A stretch of 64,000 bases of DNA from Xylanimonas oleitrophica (GTDB lineage Bacteria; Actinomycetota; Actinomycetes; Actinomycetales; Cellulomonadaceae), in NCBI RefSeq assembly GCF_003244315.1, contig NZ_QKWH01000001.1, positions 496,001-560,000 of the forward strand, written 5' to 3'. A program made the position numbers and the translations under genes. Within the stretch, counting starts at the first letter, position 1. Each line of letters begins with the position of its first letter. The notes under the pieces are model-generated. The model saw only the letters and a list, made by a program, of their open reading frames with translations, ran no database searches and was not told the origin of the DNA. Shown in pieces: positions 23,423 to 31,495 of this stretch.

Positions 23423-24326
23423 GGGCACTGCCCTCCCGGATCGAGTTGATGACGGCCTGACGCGCACGATCGACCGCGTCGACAGCGCGGCGGAGCTGCA
23501 TGAACGGGTGCTCGCCGTACCGGGAGACCAGGCCCCAGGCGGCCTCAGCGAGCGTGCCGTGGTGACGCAGGAGCGCGGCGACGTCGGCCAGGTCGGCCTC
23601 GGTGCACTCGCTGTCGCGAAAGGCGCGCTCCTCCGACGGCAGGACGCGCGTCACGCCGAGGGCACGGCGGATGCGGTCGAGCTCGGCGCTGATGGACTCG
23701 ACGTCGCCGCGGGCGCGCAGCCGCTGCTCCACCAGATCCTGGACGCGGGCCTCCTGGGCCTCGTAGACCTTCGCCGTGCCGGCCGCGATGCCCTCTCGGA
23801 TCGCGTCCTGTCGGAGGGTGTCCTGTCGGGCGATGACCGAGCGCACGGCGTCCCACGACGGCCGGTGGTCGGCGGGCTTGCGGCGAGCCGGCGTGACGAC
23901 CTGCATGCGGGTCTTGGACCGGCCGGGCACCATGAGGCCCCACCCGTCCGGGAGCTCGCCGTCGTGCACGACGCCAGGGACGGTGACGAGCCACCACTCG
24001 TGGCACTCGTCGGCCCAGGTGTCGGCCTTGCCGGGCTGGGCCAGCTCGGTGAGCCAGTCGGCGCGGGAGGCCTTGACCTCGTGGCCGACGAGCAGGCGCC
24101 CGCTGGTGCCGGTGAAGCCGACGTAGATCGCGTCGCAGCGGCGGCCGCGACCCCACGAGCCGTTCTGCCCGACCTCGGGGACGAAGACGCCGCCGGGCAG
24201 GGGCGCACCGGGCTTGATGTAGTGCCGCTTGAGCCGCGCCATCAGGTCCTCGGTGACCGCCCGGTCAGACGGCTTGGCCGGGACAGGCTCGGCGGCGGTG
24301 AACAGGTCCGCGGTCATGGCGCTCAC
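23412..24326 (-). CDS. PD-(D/E)XK nuclease-like (MmcB-related) protein
   Basis: 304 residues from GTG 24326. The segment RRCDAIYVGF, then LLVGHEVKASRADW, then WADECHEWWLVTVPG fits the D...ExK core of MmcB-type PD-(D/E)XK proteins (D near 58, E-x-K near 75). C-terminal half is helical. Likely acts on phage DNA during replication or recombination; activity is inferred. Confidence 0.65.
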   Translation of the reverse strand: MSAMTADLFTAAEPVPAKPSDRAVTEDLMARLKRHYIKPGAPLPGGVFVPEVGQNGSWGRGRRCDAIYVGFTGTSGRLLVGHEVKASRADWLTELAQPGKADTWADECHEWWLVTVPGVVHDGELPDGWGLMVPGRSKTRMQVVTPARRKPADHRPSWDAVRSVIARQDTLRQDAIREGIAAGTAKVYEAQEARVQDLVEQRLRARGDVESISAELDRIRRALGVTRVLPSEERAFRDSECTEADLADVAALLRHHGTLAEAAWGLVSRYGEHPFMQLRRAVDAVDRARQAVINSIREGSAHGS

Positions 24327-24841
24327 CGCCCCTGCTCGTGGGGGATGAAGCCCTGGGCGAGGGCGTCGCGGACGGTCACGGCTGGTCGGTCCCCGAGGAA
24401 CAGGGTCGCCTGGTCCAGAGCATCCTCCAGCAGGTCCTCCGAGGCGTCCTCGTCCTCGAGGTAGGCGTTGATGGCCATGGCGAGCGTGTCGATCGTCTGC
24501 AAGTGGTGGCGGGTCGCGCGCTTGCGGAACGCGCGCTGCTCGTCCTCGGTGCGCGCCACCGGCGGGTACTGCTCGTTGAGCTCGGCGATCCAGGTCTTGA
24601 CGTGCATCTCGTAGGCGGTCTGCCCGGCGAGCCAGCGGGCGTGGTCCTTGGGGTCGAGGTCGCCGGCCTGGACGAGGGCGCCCTTGATGGTGCGCTGGTC
24701 CTTGAGCTTGGCCTGCAGAGCGGCGAGGTCGGCGCGGACCTTGGCGGGCCCGACGCGCTCGGTGTACGCGGCGCGCTCCTCGGGCGTGCCGCGCAGGATC
24801 TGCTCGGTCGGGGTCTGCTGGGGTGCGGTGGTGGTGGTCAT
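24323..24841 (-). CDS. helical phage protein, unknown
   Basis: 172 residues from ATG 24841 (CGGAGAG upstream). Charged helices, including DQRTIKGALVQAGDLD and an acidic stretch (YLEDEDASEDLLEDALD). Unknown. Confidence 0.55.
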   Translation of the reverse strand: MTTTTAPQQTPTEQILRGTPEERAAYTERVGPAKVRADLAALQAKLKDQRTIKGALVQAGDLDPKDHARWLAGQTAYEMHVKTWIAELNEQYPPVARTEDEQRAFRKRATRHHLQTIDTLAMAINAYLEDEDASEDLLEDALDQATLFLGDRPAVTVRDALAQGFIPHEQGR

Positions 24842-24864
24842 GTCTCTCCGGTTGGTCTGGTCGT

Positions 24865-25143
24865 TCAGAGGGGGCGCCAGGTGGGTCTGGGCATGGGCTT
24901 GGTGTCGCACCATGCGCAGACGACCACGGCGGTGCGGACGAGTCGGGCAGTCTCGGCCCACTCGTCCCAGCGCCGCTCAAGCTCGTCGGCGTGGGCCAGG
25001 CAGAGGGTGCGGTTGCGCCGGCAACAGGACCGGGTCTCGACCCAGGTCCCGGGCTGCGCGCAGGCGTCGTCGGGGTAGGCGCAGCCGACGTGCGCGTTCA
25101 GGTCGACGTCGAGCGCCACGACGTCGGCGACGGCAGCGGGCAT
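24865..25143 (-). CDS. Cys-rich phage protein, copy A of a tandem pair
   Basis: 92 residues from ATG 25143. VALDVDLNAHVGCAYPDDAC, then CCRRNRTLCLAH, then VVVCAWCDTKPMPRPTWR. Shares this order of blocks with the adjacent gene, so the two arose by duplication. Likely zinc binding. Confidence 0.6.
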   Translation of the reverse strand: MPAAVADVVALDVDLNAHVGCAYPDDACAQPGTWVETRSCCRRNRTLCLAHADELERRWDEWAETARLVRTAVVVCAWCDTKPMPRPTWRPL

Positions 25144-25391
25144 CAGATCACCCGCCACTCGACCGGCGGCATCGGCAGCTGGTACTCGTGCTCGTCACAG
25201 ACGACGACGCCTTCCGGGGAGAGGGCGACGTCGATCCACCCGGCGATGAGCTGGGCCTGGTGGATGCCGCAGACGGGCTGGGAGGGGTGGCGGCCGGGGC
25301 AGATCGTCCGGCCGGCCACGACGGCTGGTCGCGTGCAGCCGTCGGCAGCGCAGCCGACGGTGAGGGTCAGGTCGACGTCGAGGGCGGTCAC
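25143..25391 (-). CDS. Cys-rich phage protein, copy B of a tandem pair
   Basis: 82 residues from GTG 25391: TALDVDLTLTVGCAADGCTR, TICPGRHPSQPVCGIHQ, VVVCDEHEYQLPMPPVEWR. Cys and His spacing suits a zinc finger. One-base overlap with copy A. Confidence 0.6.
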   Translation of the reverse strand: MTALDVDLTLTVGCAADGCTRPAVVAGRTICPGRHPSQPVCGIHQAQLIAGWIDVALSPEGVVVCDEHEYQLPMPPVEWRVI

Positions 25392-25711
25392 GAGGCACCG
25401 CCGTTCGCGAGCTCGAGGAGCACGTCGGCGTGGCAGGGCTGGTCGAGCGGGCACCAGCAGGCGAGGTCGTGGCCGGCGAGTTCCGTCACGTCCAGGTCGG
25501 GGACGGTCGGGAGGTACTCGCGGTATCGGTCGACGGACGCCTCGTGCGCGGACGTGGCGTCTGCGTACTTCACGTCCATGACCCACCACTCCGTAGGGAC
25601 GACGTGGGTGATGACGAAGGGGTTGCCCCACTTCGTGCCACGGGTGACGACGATCGCGCCCTCGGGCTTGCGCCAACCCTTCGTGCGGCGCAGCTGGATG
25701 CGCTCAGGCAT
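25388..25711 (-). CDS. DUF4326 protein
   Basis: 107 residues from ATG 25711 (GTG 25720 possible). Contains the DUF4326 pattern: RIQLRRTKGWRKPEGAIVV, TKWGNPF, and LACWCPLDQPCHADVLLEL. The Cys-x-Cys...Cys-His end suggests a metal site. Found in phages and bacteria; biochemical role not established. Confidence 0.75.
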   Translation of the reverse strand: MPERIQLRRTKGWRKPEGAIVVTRGTKWGNPFVITHVVPTEWWVMDVKYADATSAHEASVDRYREYLPTVPDLDVTELAGHDLACWCPLDQPCHADVLLELANGGAS

Positions 25712-26021
25712 CGTCGTCACCTGCCTCGGCCCGCAGTTCCTCGACGGGCGTGTTCAGGAGGGTGAGCAGGTCGGTGGCGGTCACGCTGGCGTCGACCATG
25801 CGGGCGTCGAGCAGGCCGGTGGCGTACTCACGGATCATCGCGAGCCGGGCGTGCGCCTCGACGTCGTGATTGGCGGCCAGGGCGGCCAGCAAGTCGGGCA
25901 CGTCGCACACCGAGTCCTGCAGGGCGGCGACCCCCTTCTCCGTGACTGGGCCCTTGCCCGGCTTCGAGTCGAGCGCGCGCGTGTAGCGGTCGGCGATGGC
26001 GCCGACGTCGAGGGCGGTCAT
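25704..26021 (-). CDS. small helical phage protein, unknown
   Basis: 105 residues, MTALDVGAIADRYTRALDSK, then helices and an acidic C-terminus (AEAGDDDA). The N-terminal TALDV echoes the tandem pair next door. Confidence 0.55.
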   Translation of the reverse strand: MTALDVGAIADRYTRALDSKPGKGPVTEKGVAALQDSVCDVPDLLAALAANHDVEAHARLAMIREYATGLLDARMVDASVTATDLLTLLNTPVEELRAEAGDDDA

Positions 26022-26209
26022 GCGCGGGCCTCCCTCGCCGCAGAGAGCCGTGACCGGGCCTGCTCAAGCTCTGTCAGCAGCTCCTGGTGCCGGGGCGTGC
26101 CGGGCAGGGTCCGCTCGAGCGCGCGGAGCAGGTGCCGGACGTCGCCGAGCGCGGCGTGCTCGCGCACGGCGGCCGTGGCCTGGTGCGCGGGTGCGGCTGG
26201 TCGGGTCAT
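26018..26209 (-). CDS. 63-residue coiled-coil phage peptide
   Basis: ATG 26209; helical (LRALERTLPGTPRHQELLTE) with Arg/Glu heptads. 4-nt overlaps at both ends. Confidence 0.5.
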   Translation of the reverse strand: MTRPAAPAHQATAAVREHAALGDVRHLLRALERTLPGTPRHQELLTELEQARSRLSAAREARA

Positions 26210-26298
26210 GCGGCACCACCCTCGGCCGGCGGAACCGACACGATGACCGCAGGCGGGTGCGCGGTGCTCGCGTGCGCGAGGAACAGGTAGCCGCCCAT
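26206..26298 (-). CDS. 30-residue phage peptide
   Basis: ATG 26298: [20 protein letters not shown] plus a short tail. One-base TGATG overlap with the ssb stop. Weakly hydrophobic; may serve mainly translational coupling. Confidence 0.4.
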   Translation of the reverse strand: MGGYLFLAHASTAHPPAVIVSVPPAEGGAA

Positions 26299-26768
26299 CA
26301 GAACGGCGGCTCGTCGGTCGCGAACCCGCCGCCACCACCGGTGGCCCACGGGTCGTTCTGCTGGCCGCCGGCCGCGCGCTGGCCGCCGCTGCTGCCGCCG
26401 GCGCGCTGGGCGCGGGTGACCTTGGCGGTCGCGTTGCGCAGCGACGGTCCGACCTCGTCCACCTGCAGCTCGACGACGGTGCGCTTCTCGCCCTCGCGGG
26501 TCTCGTAGGACCGCTGGGTGAGGCGGCCCTGGACGATGACGCGCATGCCCTTCGTCAGGGACTCGGCGACGTTCTCGGCGGCCTCCCGCCAGACCGAGCA
26601 GGCGAGGAACAGGCTCTCGCCGTCCTTCCACTCGTTGGCCTGCTTGTCGAACGTGCGGGGCGTGGACGCGATGCGGAAGTTCGCGACCGCGGCGCCGGAC
26701 GGCGTGAACCGCAGCTCCGGGTCCGCGACGAGGTTGCCGACGACGGTGATGGTGGTCTCTCCGGCCAT
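26298..26768 (-). CDS. ssb: single-stranded DNA-binding protein
   Basis: 156 residues from ATG 26768. OB-fold (residues 1-105) with [34 protein letters not shown] and [20 protein letters not shown]; Gly/Gln-rich linker; acidic tip DEPPF that recruits partners. Works with the RecT and exonuclease genes upstream and the helicase downstream. Confidence 0.93.
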   Translation of the reverse strand: MAGETTITVVGNLVADPELRFTPSGAAVANFRIASTPRTFDKQANEWKDGESLFLACSVWREAAENVAESLTKGMRVIVQGRLTQRSYETREGEKRTVVELQVDEVGPSLRNATAKVTRAQRAGGSSGGQRAAGGQQNDPWATGGGGGFATDEPPF

Positions 26769-26782
26769 GGTGATGGTCCCTT

Positions 26783-27049
26783 TCAGGCGGTGCGGGTGGA
26801 GGGCCCGGGGCGGGCGCCCAGAGCGATGAGTCGGGCGTCGATGCGGTCGCGCGCGGCGCGCAGCTCGATGACGCGTTGACGGCGGACGGACGGCTGCCGG
26901 GGTGGTCGGTGCTTGCCGTCCATGCCGGCGGCGGCCTGCTCGAGCAGGGCACGCCGGGTGGCGGTGATGGTGGGGGTGTCGCCGTGGGTGGCGGCGTACT
27001 CGTGGCGGAGGGCCTCGGCCTGGGCCCAGGTGAGGGTCCAGGGCTTCAT
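26783..27049 (-). CDS. small basic helical phage protein
   Basis: 88 residues: [20 protein letters not shown], then a basic region ([17 protein letters not shown]). Possible DNA binding; unnamed. Confidence 0.55.
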   Translation of the reverse strand: MKPWTLTWAQAEALRHEYAATHGDTPTITATRRALLEQAAAGMDGKHRPPRQPSVRRQRVIELRAARDRIDARLIALGARPGPSTRTA

Positions 27050-27318
27050 GGCCGCTCCCGCAGCAGGTGCGCGCGCAGGGCCTCGGCCAGCTCGCGGGCG
27101 TCAGACTCGTCCAGGTCGATTGGCTTGGTCGCCAAGACCAGAAGGGCCATCTCCTCGACGTCGAGCGCGGCGGTGAGGATCGGGCGCACGAACTCCACCC
27201 AGGACTCACGCACGGCGTCGGTGGTGCCGCCCCACAGGACTGCGGCGCCCTCGTGGTAGCCGCAGCGGGAGAGGTACGCCTCCTTGGCCGCGCGGTCGAG
27301 CGGGGTCGCGTCAGCCAC
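27046..27318 (-). CDS. small phage protein, unknown
   Basis: 90 residues from GTG 27318; GTG 27327 is an alternative. Acidic C-terminal helix ([17 protein letters not shown]). Not recognised. Confidence 0.55.
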   Translation of the reverse strand: MADATPLDRAAKEAYLSRCGYHEGAAVLWGGTTDAVRESWVEFVRPILTAALDVEEMALLVLATKPIDLDESDARELAEALRAHLLRERP

Positions 27319-27544
27319 GGCCCTCACCGCCCAGCGTCGTCGCGGCGATGTTGCGGACCTCCCGCACGAGCAGCGAGCCGGACACCGTCGGGTCGCGCTC
27401 GTCCGCCAGCGCCAGCACCTCGCGGGCGAACGCCACGAGACCGCGCACGTCGTCTGCCACCTCCTGCTCGATGCCACCGAAGCGGTGAACTCGCTCGGCC
27501 TGTGCCTGCATCTCCGCGAGCCGCTGCATCACGTCGGCGGTCAT
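27311..27544 (-). CDS. second member of the MQRLAEMQA family
   Basis: 77 residues: [36 protein letters not shown]. Paralogue of the gene at 11,273-11,602; the first 36 bases after the start region are identical though the middles differ. C-terminal LGGEGRG comes from the GGCGGTGAGGGC cassette at 27320-27331. Confidence 0.6.
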   Translation of the reverse strand: MTADVMQRLAEMQAQAERVHRFGGIEQEVADDVRGLVAFAREVLALADERDPTVSGSLLVREVRNIAATTLGGEGRG

Positions 27545-27810
27545 CGGTCGGCCACCGCCTCGATGGCGGCCACGGGCACGACCGCAGAGCGGATGCCGCC
27601 GGAGGTGATCTGCTCGGCGAGCACCTTGGCAATCGCCTCCCGGGCGCCGCGCGCCTCCGCCTCGGCTTCGACCTGGGCGAGCCAGCGGTCGAACCGGGCG
27701 CCGTCCTCCTCCTCCATGCCGCGCCACCGCGTACCGTCCACCCACCGACGGGCGGAGATGAACGCTCGACGCACCTCGTCGTTGGTCAGCCGCTCCACAC
27801 GCTCAGCCAC
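27541..27810 (-). CDS. RGAREA-family phage protein
   Basis: 89 residues: LTNDEVRRAFISARRWVDG, FDRWLAQVEAEAEARGAREA. One of four related proteins in this prophage. Unknown role. Confidence 0.55.
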   Translation of the reverse strand: MAERVERLTNDEVRRAFISARRWVDGTRWRGMEEEDGARFDRWLAQVEAEAEARGAREAIAKVLAEQITSGGIRSAVVPVAAIEAVADR

Positions 27811-28138
27811 GGCGGCCTCCCGGCTTCTCAGCGCGGGCGCGGATCTCCCGGGCGATGGCCGAGCCGTACTCGCGCGCCTCAGCCATCCGGGGGCCGTCCT
27901 CCATGCCCACGGTCCAGGCCGTCACAGCGGCGCGCTCCGTCGCCTCTCGGGCGGCGTGCGCCTCCACCTCGGCGTCGTGGCGGGCGAGCCACGCGTCGAA
28001 CTCAGACTCGGCGGCACGGCGCGTCACCGGCACGGTGTCGATGTTCATGCGGCACGCGACGAACGCGCTCCGCACCTGGGCGGTCGTCGGCGCCGGGCGG
28101 TCCCGGTCAGGGGCGGTGGCGATGTGCTCGGCGCTCAC
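27803..28138 (-). CDS. RGAREA-family phage protein
   Basis: 111 residues: TTAQVRSAFVACRMNID, FDAWLARHDAEVEAHAAREA. Clearly related to its neighbour at 27,541 (same order VRxAF...FDxWLA...AREA), so a tandem duplicate. Confidence 0.55.
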   Translation of the reverse strand: MSAEHIATAPDRDRPAPTTAQVRSAFVACRMNIDTVPVTRRAAESEFDAWLARHDAEVEAHAAREATERAAVTAWTVGMEDGPRMAEAREYGSAIAREIRARAEKPGGRRG

Positions 28139-29112
28139 GCTGCGCCCTCCATCTGCCCGATCTCGATGAGCAGGCCCTCGACCTCGTCAGCGGTCAGCTC
28201 GTCGGTCGCGCTCACCTCACGCCCGAGCTGTGCGGTCAGGAACGCGAGCACCTGCGGCTTGGTCGCCGCGATCTGCCGGGCGGCCAGCGCCTCCAGCAGC
28301 GCGGACCGCTGCGCGTTCGTTGCAGGCTTCGGCGCCGGGGTGGCGAACTCGTCGCCGGCCGCGGGGTCCTGCGGGTCGGGCGTGACGCGCTCGACCGCGT
28401 CCTCGACGACCTCGGCGTCGTGGACCTCCTCCGCCGGGCCGGCCGGACGCGGGGCCCGGCGGCCAGCGACCGCGGCCGCCAGCTTCGCCGAGCCCGAGCG
28501 CGGCGACGGCTCAGCCGGCTCGTCGACGGGCACGGCGGCCGACATCTCCTCCGGCGAGTACACGTCCGACAGGTCCTGCGGGAACGCGCGGCGCAGCGCC
28601 AGCGCCTCCGCGCACTTCGCGAGCATGAGCGCCGGCTTGGACGCCCACATCGAGTTCGGCTTCCCGTCACGCTTGAGCGCCACGTACTCCTGGTAGAGCG
28701 CGATCGCGGGGTAGCGCTGGCCGTCCCGCAGGACCGTGACCTTCGCGGCGACCGGCGCCTTGTTCGACAGCCACACGTCCTTCCACTGGCCGTCCTCGCC
28801 GCACCACAGGGTGTCCTCGTACCCGAACGTGCCCTTGGCCCGGTCAGTCGCACGGCGGGCCACGAGCCGGAACCCGTCGATCCCGGTCTGGATGGTCTGC
28901 TTGCCCTGCCGCTCGATCATGTAGATCTGCCGGGCGAACGGGTCCAGGCCGGTGCGGGTGGCGGTGTGGAAGAACACGGCCAGGTCGGCGTTGCTCGCGT
29001 TGGACACGCCGAGCTGGTGGAGGGCGGCGACCTGCTTCTCGGTGAAGAACGCCTGCCCGTCCTTGATGGTCAGGTCCGAGGCGGGCCCGCGGGTGGTGAT
29101 CTCGGTGGACAT
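28135..29112 (-). CDS. recT: RecT/Bet-type single-strand annealing protein
   Basis: 325 residues. The core (LAVFFHTATRTGLDPFARQI, then GKQTIQTGIDGFRLVARR, then PALMLAKCAEALALRRAFPQ) is the Bet/RecT signature; the C-terminal 120 residues are Pro/Ala-rich with a helical end. Anneals strands resected by the YqaJ exonuclease encoded immediately upstream. Together with SSB this forms a complete Red-like recombination module. Confidence 0.92.
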   Translation of the reverse strand: MSTEITTRGPASDLTIKDGQAFFTEKQVAALHQLGVSNASNADLAVFFHTATRTGLDPFARQIYMIERQGKQTIQTGIDGFRLVARRATDRAKGTFGYEDTLWCGEDGQWKDVWLSNKAPVAAKVTVLRDGQRYPAIALYQEYVALKRDGKPNSMWASKPALMLAKCAEALALRRAFPQDLSDVYSPEEMSAAVPVDEPAEPSPRSGSAKLAAAVAGRRAPRPAGPAEEVHDAEVVEDAVERVTPDPQDPAAGDEFATPAPKPATNAQRSALLEALAARQIAATKPQVLAFLTAQLGREVSATDELTADEVEGLLIEIGQMEGAA

Positions 29113-29118
29113 GGGGGG

Positions 29119-30030
29119 TCACTCCTTCGGTTCGGTGAGGGTCTTGGCGACGCCCACGAGGGACACGCCGGTCTTGTTGCCCTGGCGGCGCGCCACGACG
29201 ACGTCGCCGTACTTGGCGAGGCGGGCTGAGCCCATGGCCTCCAGGAGGCGGGACTTCGCGGCGCGCTCGGCGGCCTCGGCGGCCTTCTTCGCGGCCTGCG
29301 CCTCGACGAACTCGCGCGCGGCCGTCTCGGAGATCTCGACGCTGGTGTCGGGCTGGATCAGCGGGTGGAGGCGCTTGAGGGTGTCGAACGTCGCGACGTG
29401 GTCGTCGAGCGCTGGCGCCGCGGTCGGGTCCTGGGTGGAGAGCCAGAAGTCGTGCGCGATCTGCTCGAGCCCAGCCGCGGTGTCGGGGTCGTAGTCGAGG
29501 CGGTACTCGCGGAAGTCGAGGCGGGTGGTGAGCAGGGCGATGTAGCCGCGGCGGGCGCCGGTGACGTGCATCTGCCACTGCATCTGGGCGGCGTAGTAGG
29601 CCGGGACCTCGTCGGTGCCCGGGGCGCCCCACTCGTCGTCGTCGCGGGCGGTCTTGGCGTCGACGACGGCCTCGGGCGGCTGCACCTGGGCGAAGCGGGC
29701 GGGCCGGGTGCGCCACGCGGCGCCGTCGGGCGTCGCGGCGGCCCAGGTGCCGAGCTCGCGGTAGAACTGGCGCTTGACGTGCCCGAACTCGGGGTGCTGG
29801 TCGCACCACCAGCGGAGGATGCCGTCCTCGAGGTAGTGGCCGCGCGCCTTGACGTCGCCGTTGCGGCCGTCGTCGGCGGGGACTTCGCCGCGCAGGACGT
29901 GCCACACGGAGCGGGGCGAGTCCCAGGGCGAGAGCCCGAGGATCGCGGCGACCTTGGACGCGGTGACCAGGCGCTGCCACTCGGGCGTGCCGGGCGCGGG
30001 CGCGACGGGGCGGGTGTCGACGGCGGTCAC
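29119..30030 (-). CDS. YqaJ-type phage exonuclease
   Basis: 303 residues from GTG 30030. YqaJ viral recombinase domain: VTASKVAAILGLSPWDSPRS, GHYLEDGILRWW (catalytic Glu), and EAVVDAKTA (Asp-x-Lys of the PD-(D/E)XK site), plus QMQWQMHVTG. It resects double-strand ends 5' to 3' for the adjacent RecT. C-terminal helical region is Ala/Lys-rich. Confidence 0.9.
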   Translation of the reverse strand: MTAVDTRPVAPAPGTPEWQRLVTASKVAAILGLSPWDSPRSVWHVLRGEVPADDGRNGDVKARGHYLEDGILRWWCDQHPEFGHVKRQFYRELGTWAAATPDGAAWRTRPARFAQVQPPEAVVDAKTARDDDEWGAPGTDEVPAYYAAQMQWQMHVTGARRGYIALLTTRLDFREYRLDYDPDTAAGLEQIAHDFWLSTQDPTAAPALDDHVATFDTLKRLHPLIQPDTSVEISETAAREFVEAQAAKKAAEAAERAAKSRLLEAMGSARLAKYGDVVVARRQGNKTGVSLVGVAKTLTEPKE

Positions 30031-30335
30031 TGGTCGCCTCCGATCTGCACGGCGCGGGCGCGGATGACGCCCTGTGCGGCCACGATGGCTGCCCACGAGT
30101 TCAGGGCGGCCACGTCCTCGTAGGTCATGCCGTCCGTCAGGTGCTCGGCGGCCCAATCCAGCGCCTCCCGGGCGCCGCGCTCCTCCGCCTCGGCCAGCAG
30201 CGGAGCGAGGGCGGCGCGCAGGTCGGACACCAGGACGCACGACCCCACTACCTCCTCGTAGGCGTCGAAGTGGTCGAACTGGTGCTCGCTCACCCAGGCG
30301 TCCAGGGCGGCGGCGGTCTCGATGCGGGCGCTCAT
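30027..30335 (-). CDS. RGAREA-family phage protein
   Basis: 102 residues from ATG 30335: MSARIETAAALDAWVSEHQ and AEERGAREALDWAAEHL. Shares its N-terminus (RIETxAALDA) with the protein at 12,190. Confidence 0.55.
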   Translation of the reverse strand: MSARIETAAALDAWVSEHQFDHFDAYEEVVGSCVLVSDLRAALAPLLAEAEERGAREALDWAAEHLTDGMTYEDVAALNSWAAIVAAQGVIRARAVQIGGDQ

Positions 30336-30514
30336 CGGGCCACCCCCACCGGCTCGGCGGACACCACGCGGACCGTCTGCTCGATCAGGTGCGCGCGCCG
30401 GACACGGCACGACCGCAGATCCTCGAGCGCGGCCGCCCGGTCGTCCCACGGCAGGTGGTCGAGCTCGGTGTGGCGCCCGTCGGTGCACAGGCACGCGGCG
30501 AAGGTCGTGCTCAT
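30332..30514 (-). CDS. 60-residue phage peptide
   Basis: ATG 30514: MSTTFAACLCTDGRHTELDH, then basic helix (LEDLRSCRVRRAHLIEQ). CxC pair. 4-nt overlaps. Unknown. Confidence 0.5.
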   Translation of the reverse strand: MSTTFAACLCTDGRHTELDHLPWDDRAAALEDLRSCRVRRAHLIEQTVRVVSAEPVGVAR

Positions 30515-30951
30515 CGCGCACCACCGCCGGCCACGACGTAGCGGGCGGCGAACCAGCCGGCACCGACGAGGATGGTGAGCGCGGCGAGCGTGCCGCCCGA
30601 CAGCGGCGGCGCCGCGAACGCGACGACCAGCGCAGCGGCGGCCGCCGTCAGCACGACGATCAGGACCAGCGCGGCGCCGAGCACCGGCAGCCGCACGTGA
30701 CCGGCCTCGGCCAGCCCGTGCGCCGTGCGCAGCACCGGCCAGTCCAGGTAGAACGCGCGCGGGTGCGCGGCGGCCCAGGCGTCGAACTCGACGGCGTGCT
30801 GCCCGCACAGGTCCAGACCCAGGTCGATGCTGTGGTGCACGTCCTGCGTGGACTCGCAGTCGGGGACCTCGCACGCCGGGACGGCCTCGGCGGCGGCGAG
30901 CCGGGCGGCTCGGTCCTCGAGCGCGTCCCGCTTCCAGTCGTACCCGTTCAT
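30511..30951 (-). CDS. phage membrane protein with zinc-finger-like head
   Basis: 146 residues from ATG 30951, strong AAGGAGG site. Head: CEVPDCESTQDVHHSID...CGQH (C-C-H-C-H); then two TM helices (VLGAALVLIVVLTAAAAALV; GGTLAALTILVGAGWFAARY). Unknown. Confidence 0.6.
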   Translation of the reverse strand: MNGYDWKRDALEDRAARLAAAEAVPACEVPDCESTQDVHHSIDLGLDLCGQHAVEFDAWAAAHPRAFYLDWPVLRTAHGLAEAGHVRLPVLGAALVLIVVLTAAAAALVVAFAAPPLSGGTLAALTILVGAGWFAARYVVAGGGAR

Positions 30952-31041
30952 GGGTACCCTCCTTCGTGAGTGGTAGGCCAGGCCCCTGGTTGATCTGTGG
31001 TGGTGATGTCGGGGGTGCTGGCCTGCTGCTGTTCTGGGCTG

Positions 31042-31242
31042 TCAGGCGTCGACGAGGGAGTCCGTGAACTCCGCGGGCGTCGTGGTGATCAGGTACTTCG
31101 ACCGCAGGTCCAGGTCGGGGTTCAGGCGCTTGGCCTTGATCCGCCCGGCCCGGATGAGGTCGCGGACGCCCTGCTGGGAGATGCCGACGGCCTGGGCGAA
31201 CTCCGGGACAGACCAGGCGGCCTTCTCGAATCGGACGACCAT
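31042..31242 (-). CDS. excisionase-like HTH protein
   Basis: 66 residues from ATG 31242 (GAGGAGG site). SVPEFAQAVGISQQGVRDLI then RAGRIKAKRL is the MerR-like winged HTH of phage excisionases. It heads the first leftward operon beside the integrase. The longer frame to 31296 would run through the operator and is unlikely. Could instead be a Cro-like regulator. Confidence 0.7.
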   Translation of the reverse strand: MVVRFEKAAWSVPEFAQAVGISQQGVRDLIRAGRIKAKRLNPDLDLRSKYLITTTPAEFTDSLVDA

Positions 31243-31266
31243 GGGGGCCTCCTCAGGCTCAACTTC

Positions 31267-31324
31267 CACCGAATCTCGGTGCTCCAATGCACACAATGAT
31301 GCAGTGAACGTTCGGTGATGTCCA
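31267..31324 (-). promoter_or_regulatory. early operon promoter with two operators
   Basis: Minus strand TGGACA (31319-31324), 17 bp containing TCACCGAACGTTC, then CATCAT (31296-31301). A second palindrome CACCGAATCTCGGTG lies at 31267-31281 in the leader. Divergent from the putative repressor gene at 31,496, as in immunity regions. Confidence 0.6.
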
Positions 31325-31495
31325 GTAGGAGTGGCTGACGAGTCTGGACTTCACCCCACGGACGCGCCGTGAGGTGCAGCGCGGATGCGTGCGACACGCA
31401 GCAACCTGCGGCTACCCTCCGGGGTGTGTCCCCATCACCCTGGCAGTGCCACGATGTGACCCAACTGGAGCGAACATGACCCCGAGGACCCACTC

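Noticed and set aside
31042-31296. Longer version of the excisionase-like gene starting at 31296
   Set aside because: The extra 18 codons cover an operator palindrome; ATG 31242 has a GAGGAGG site.
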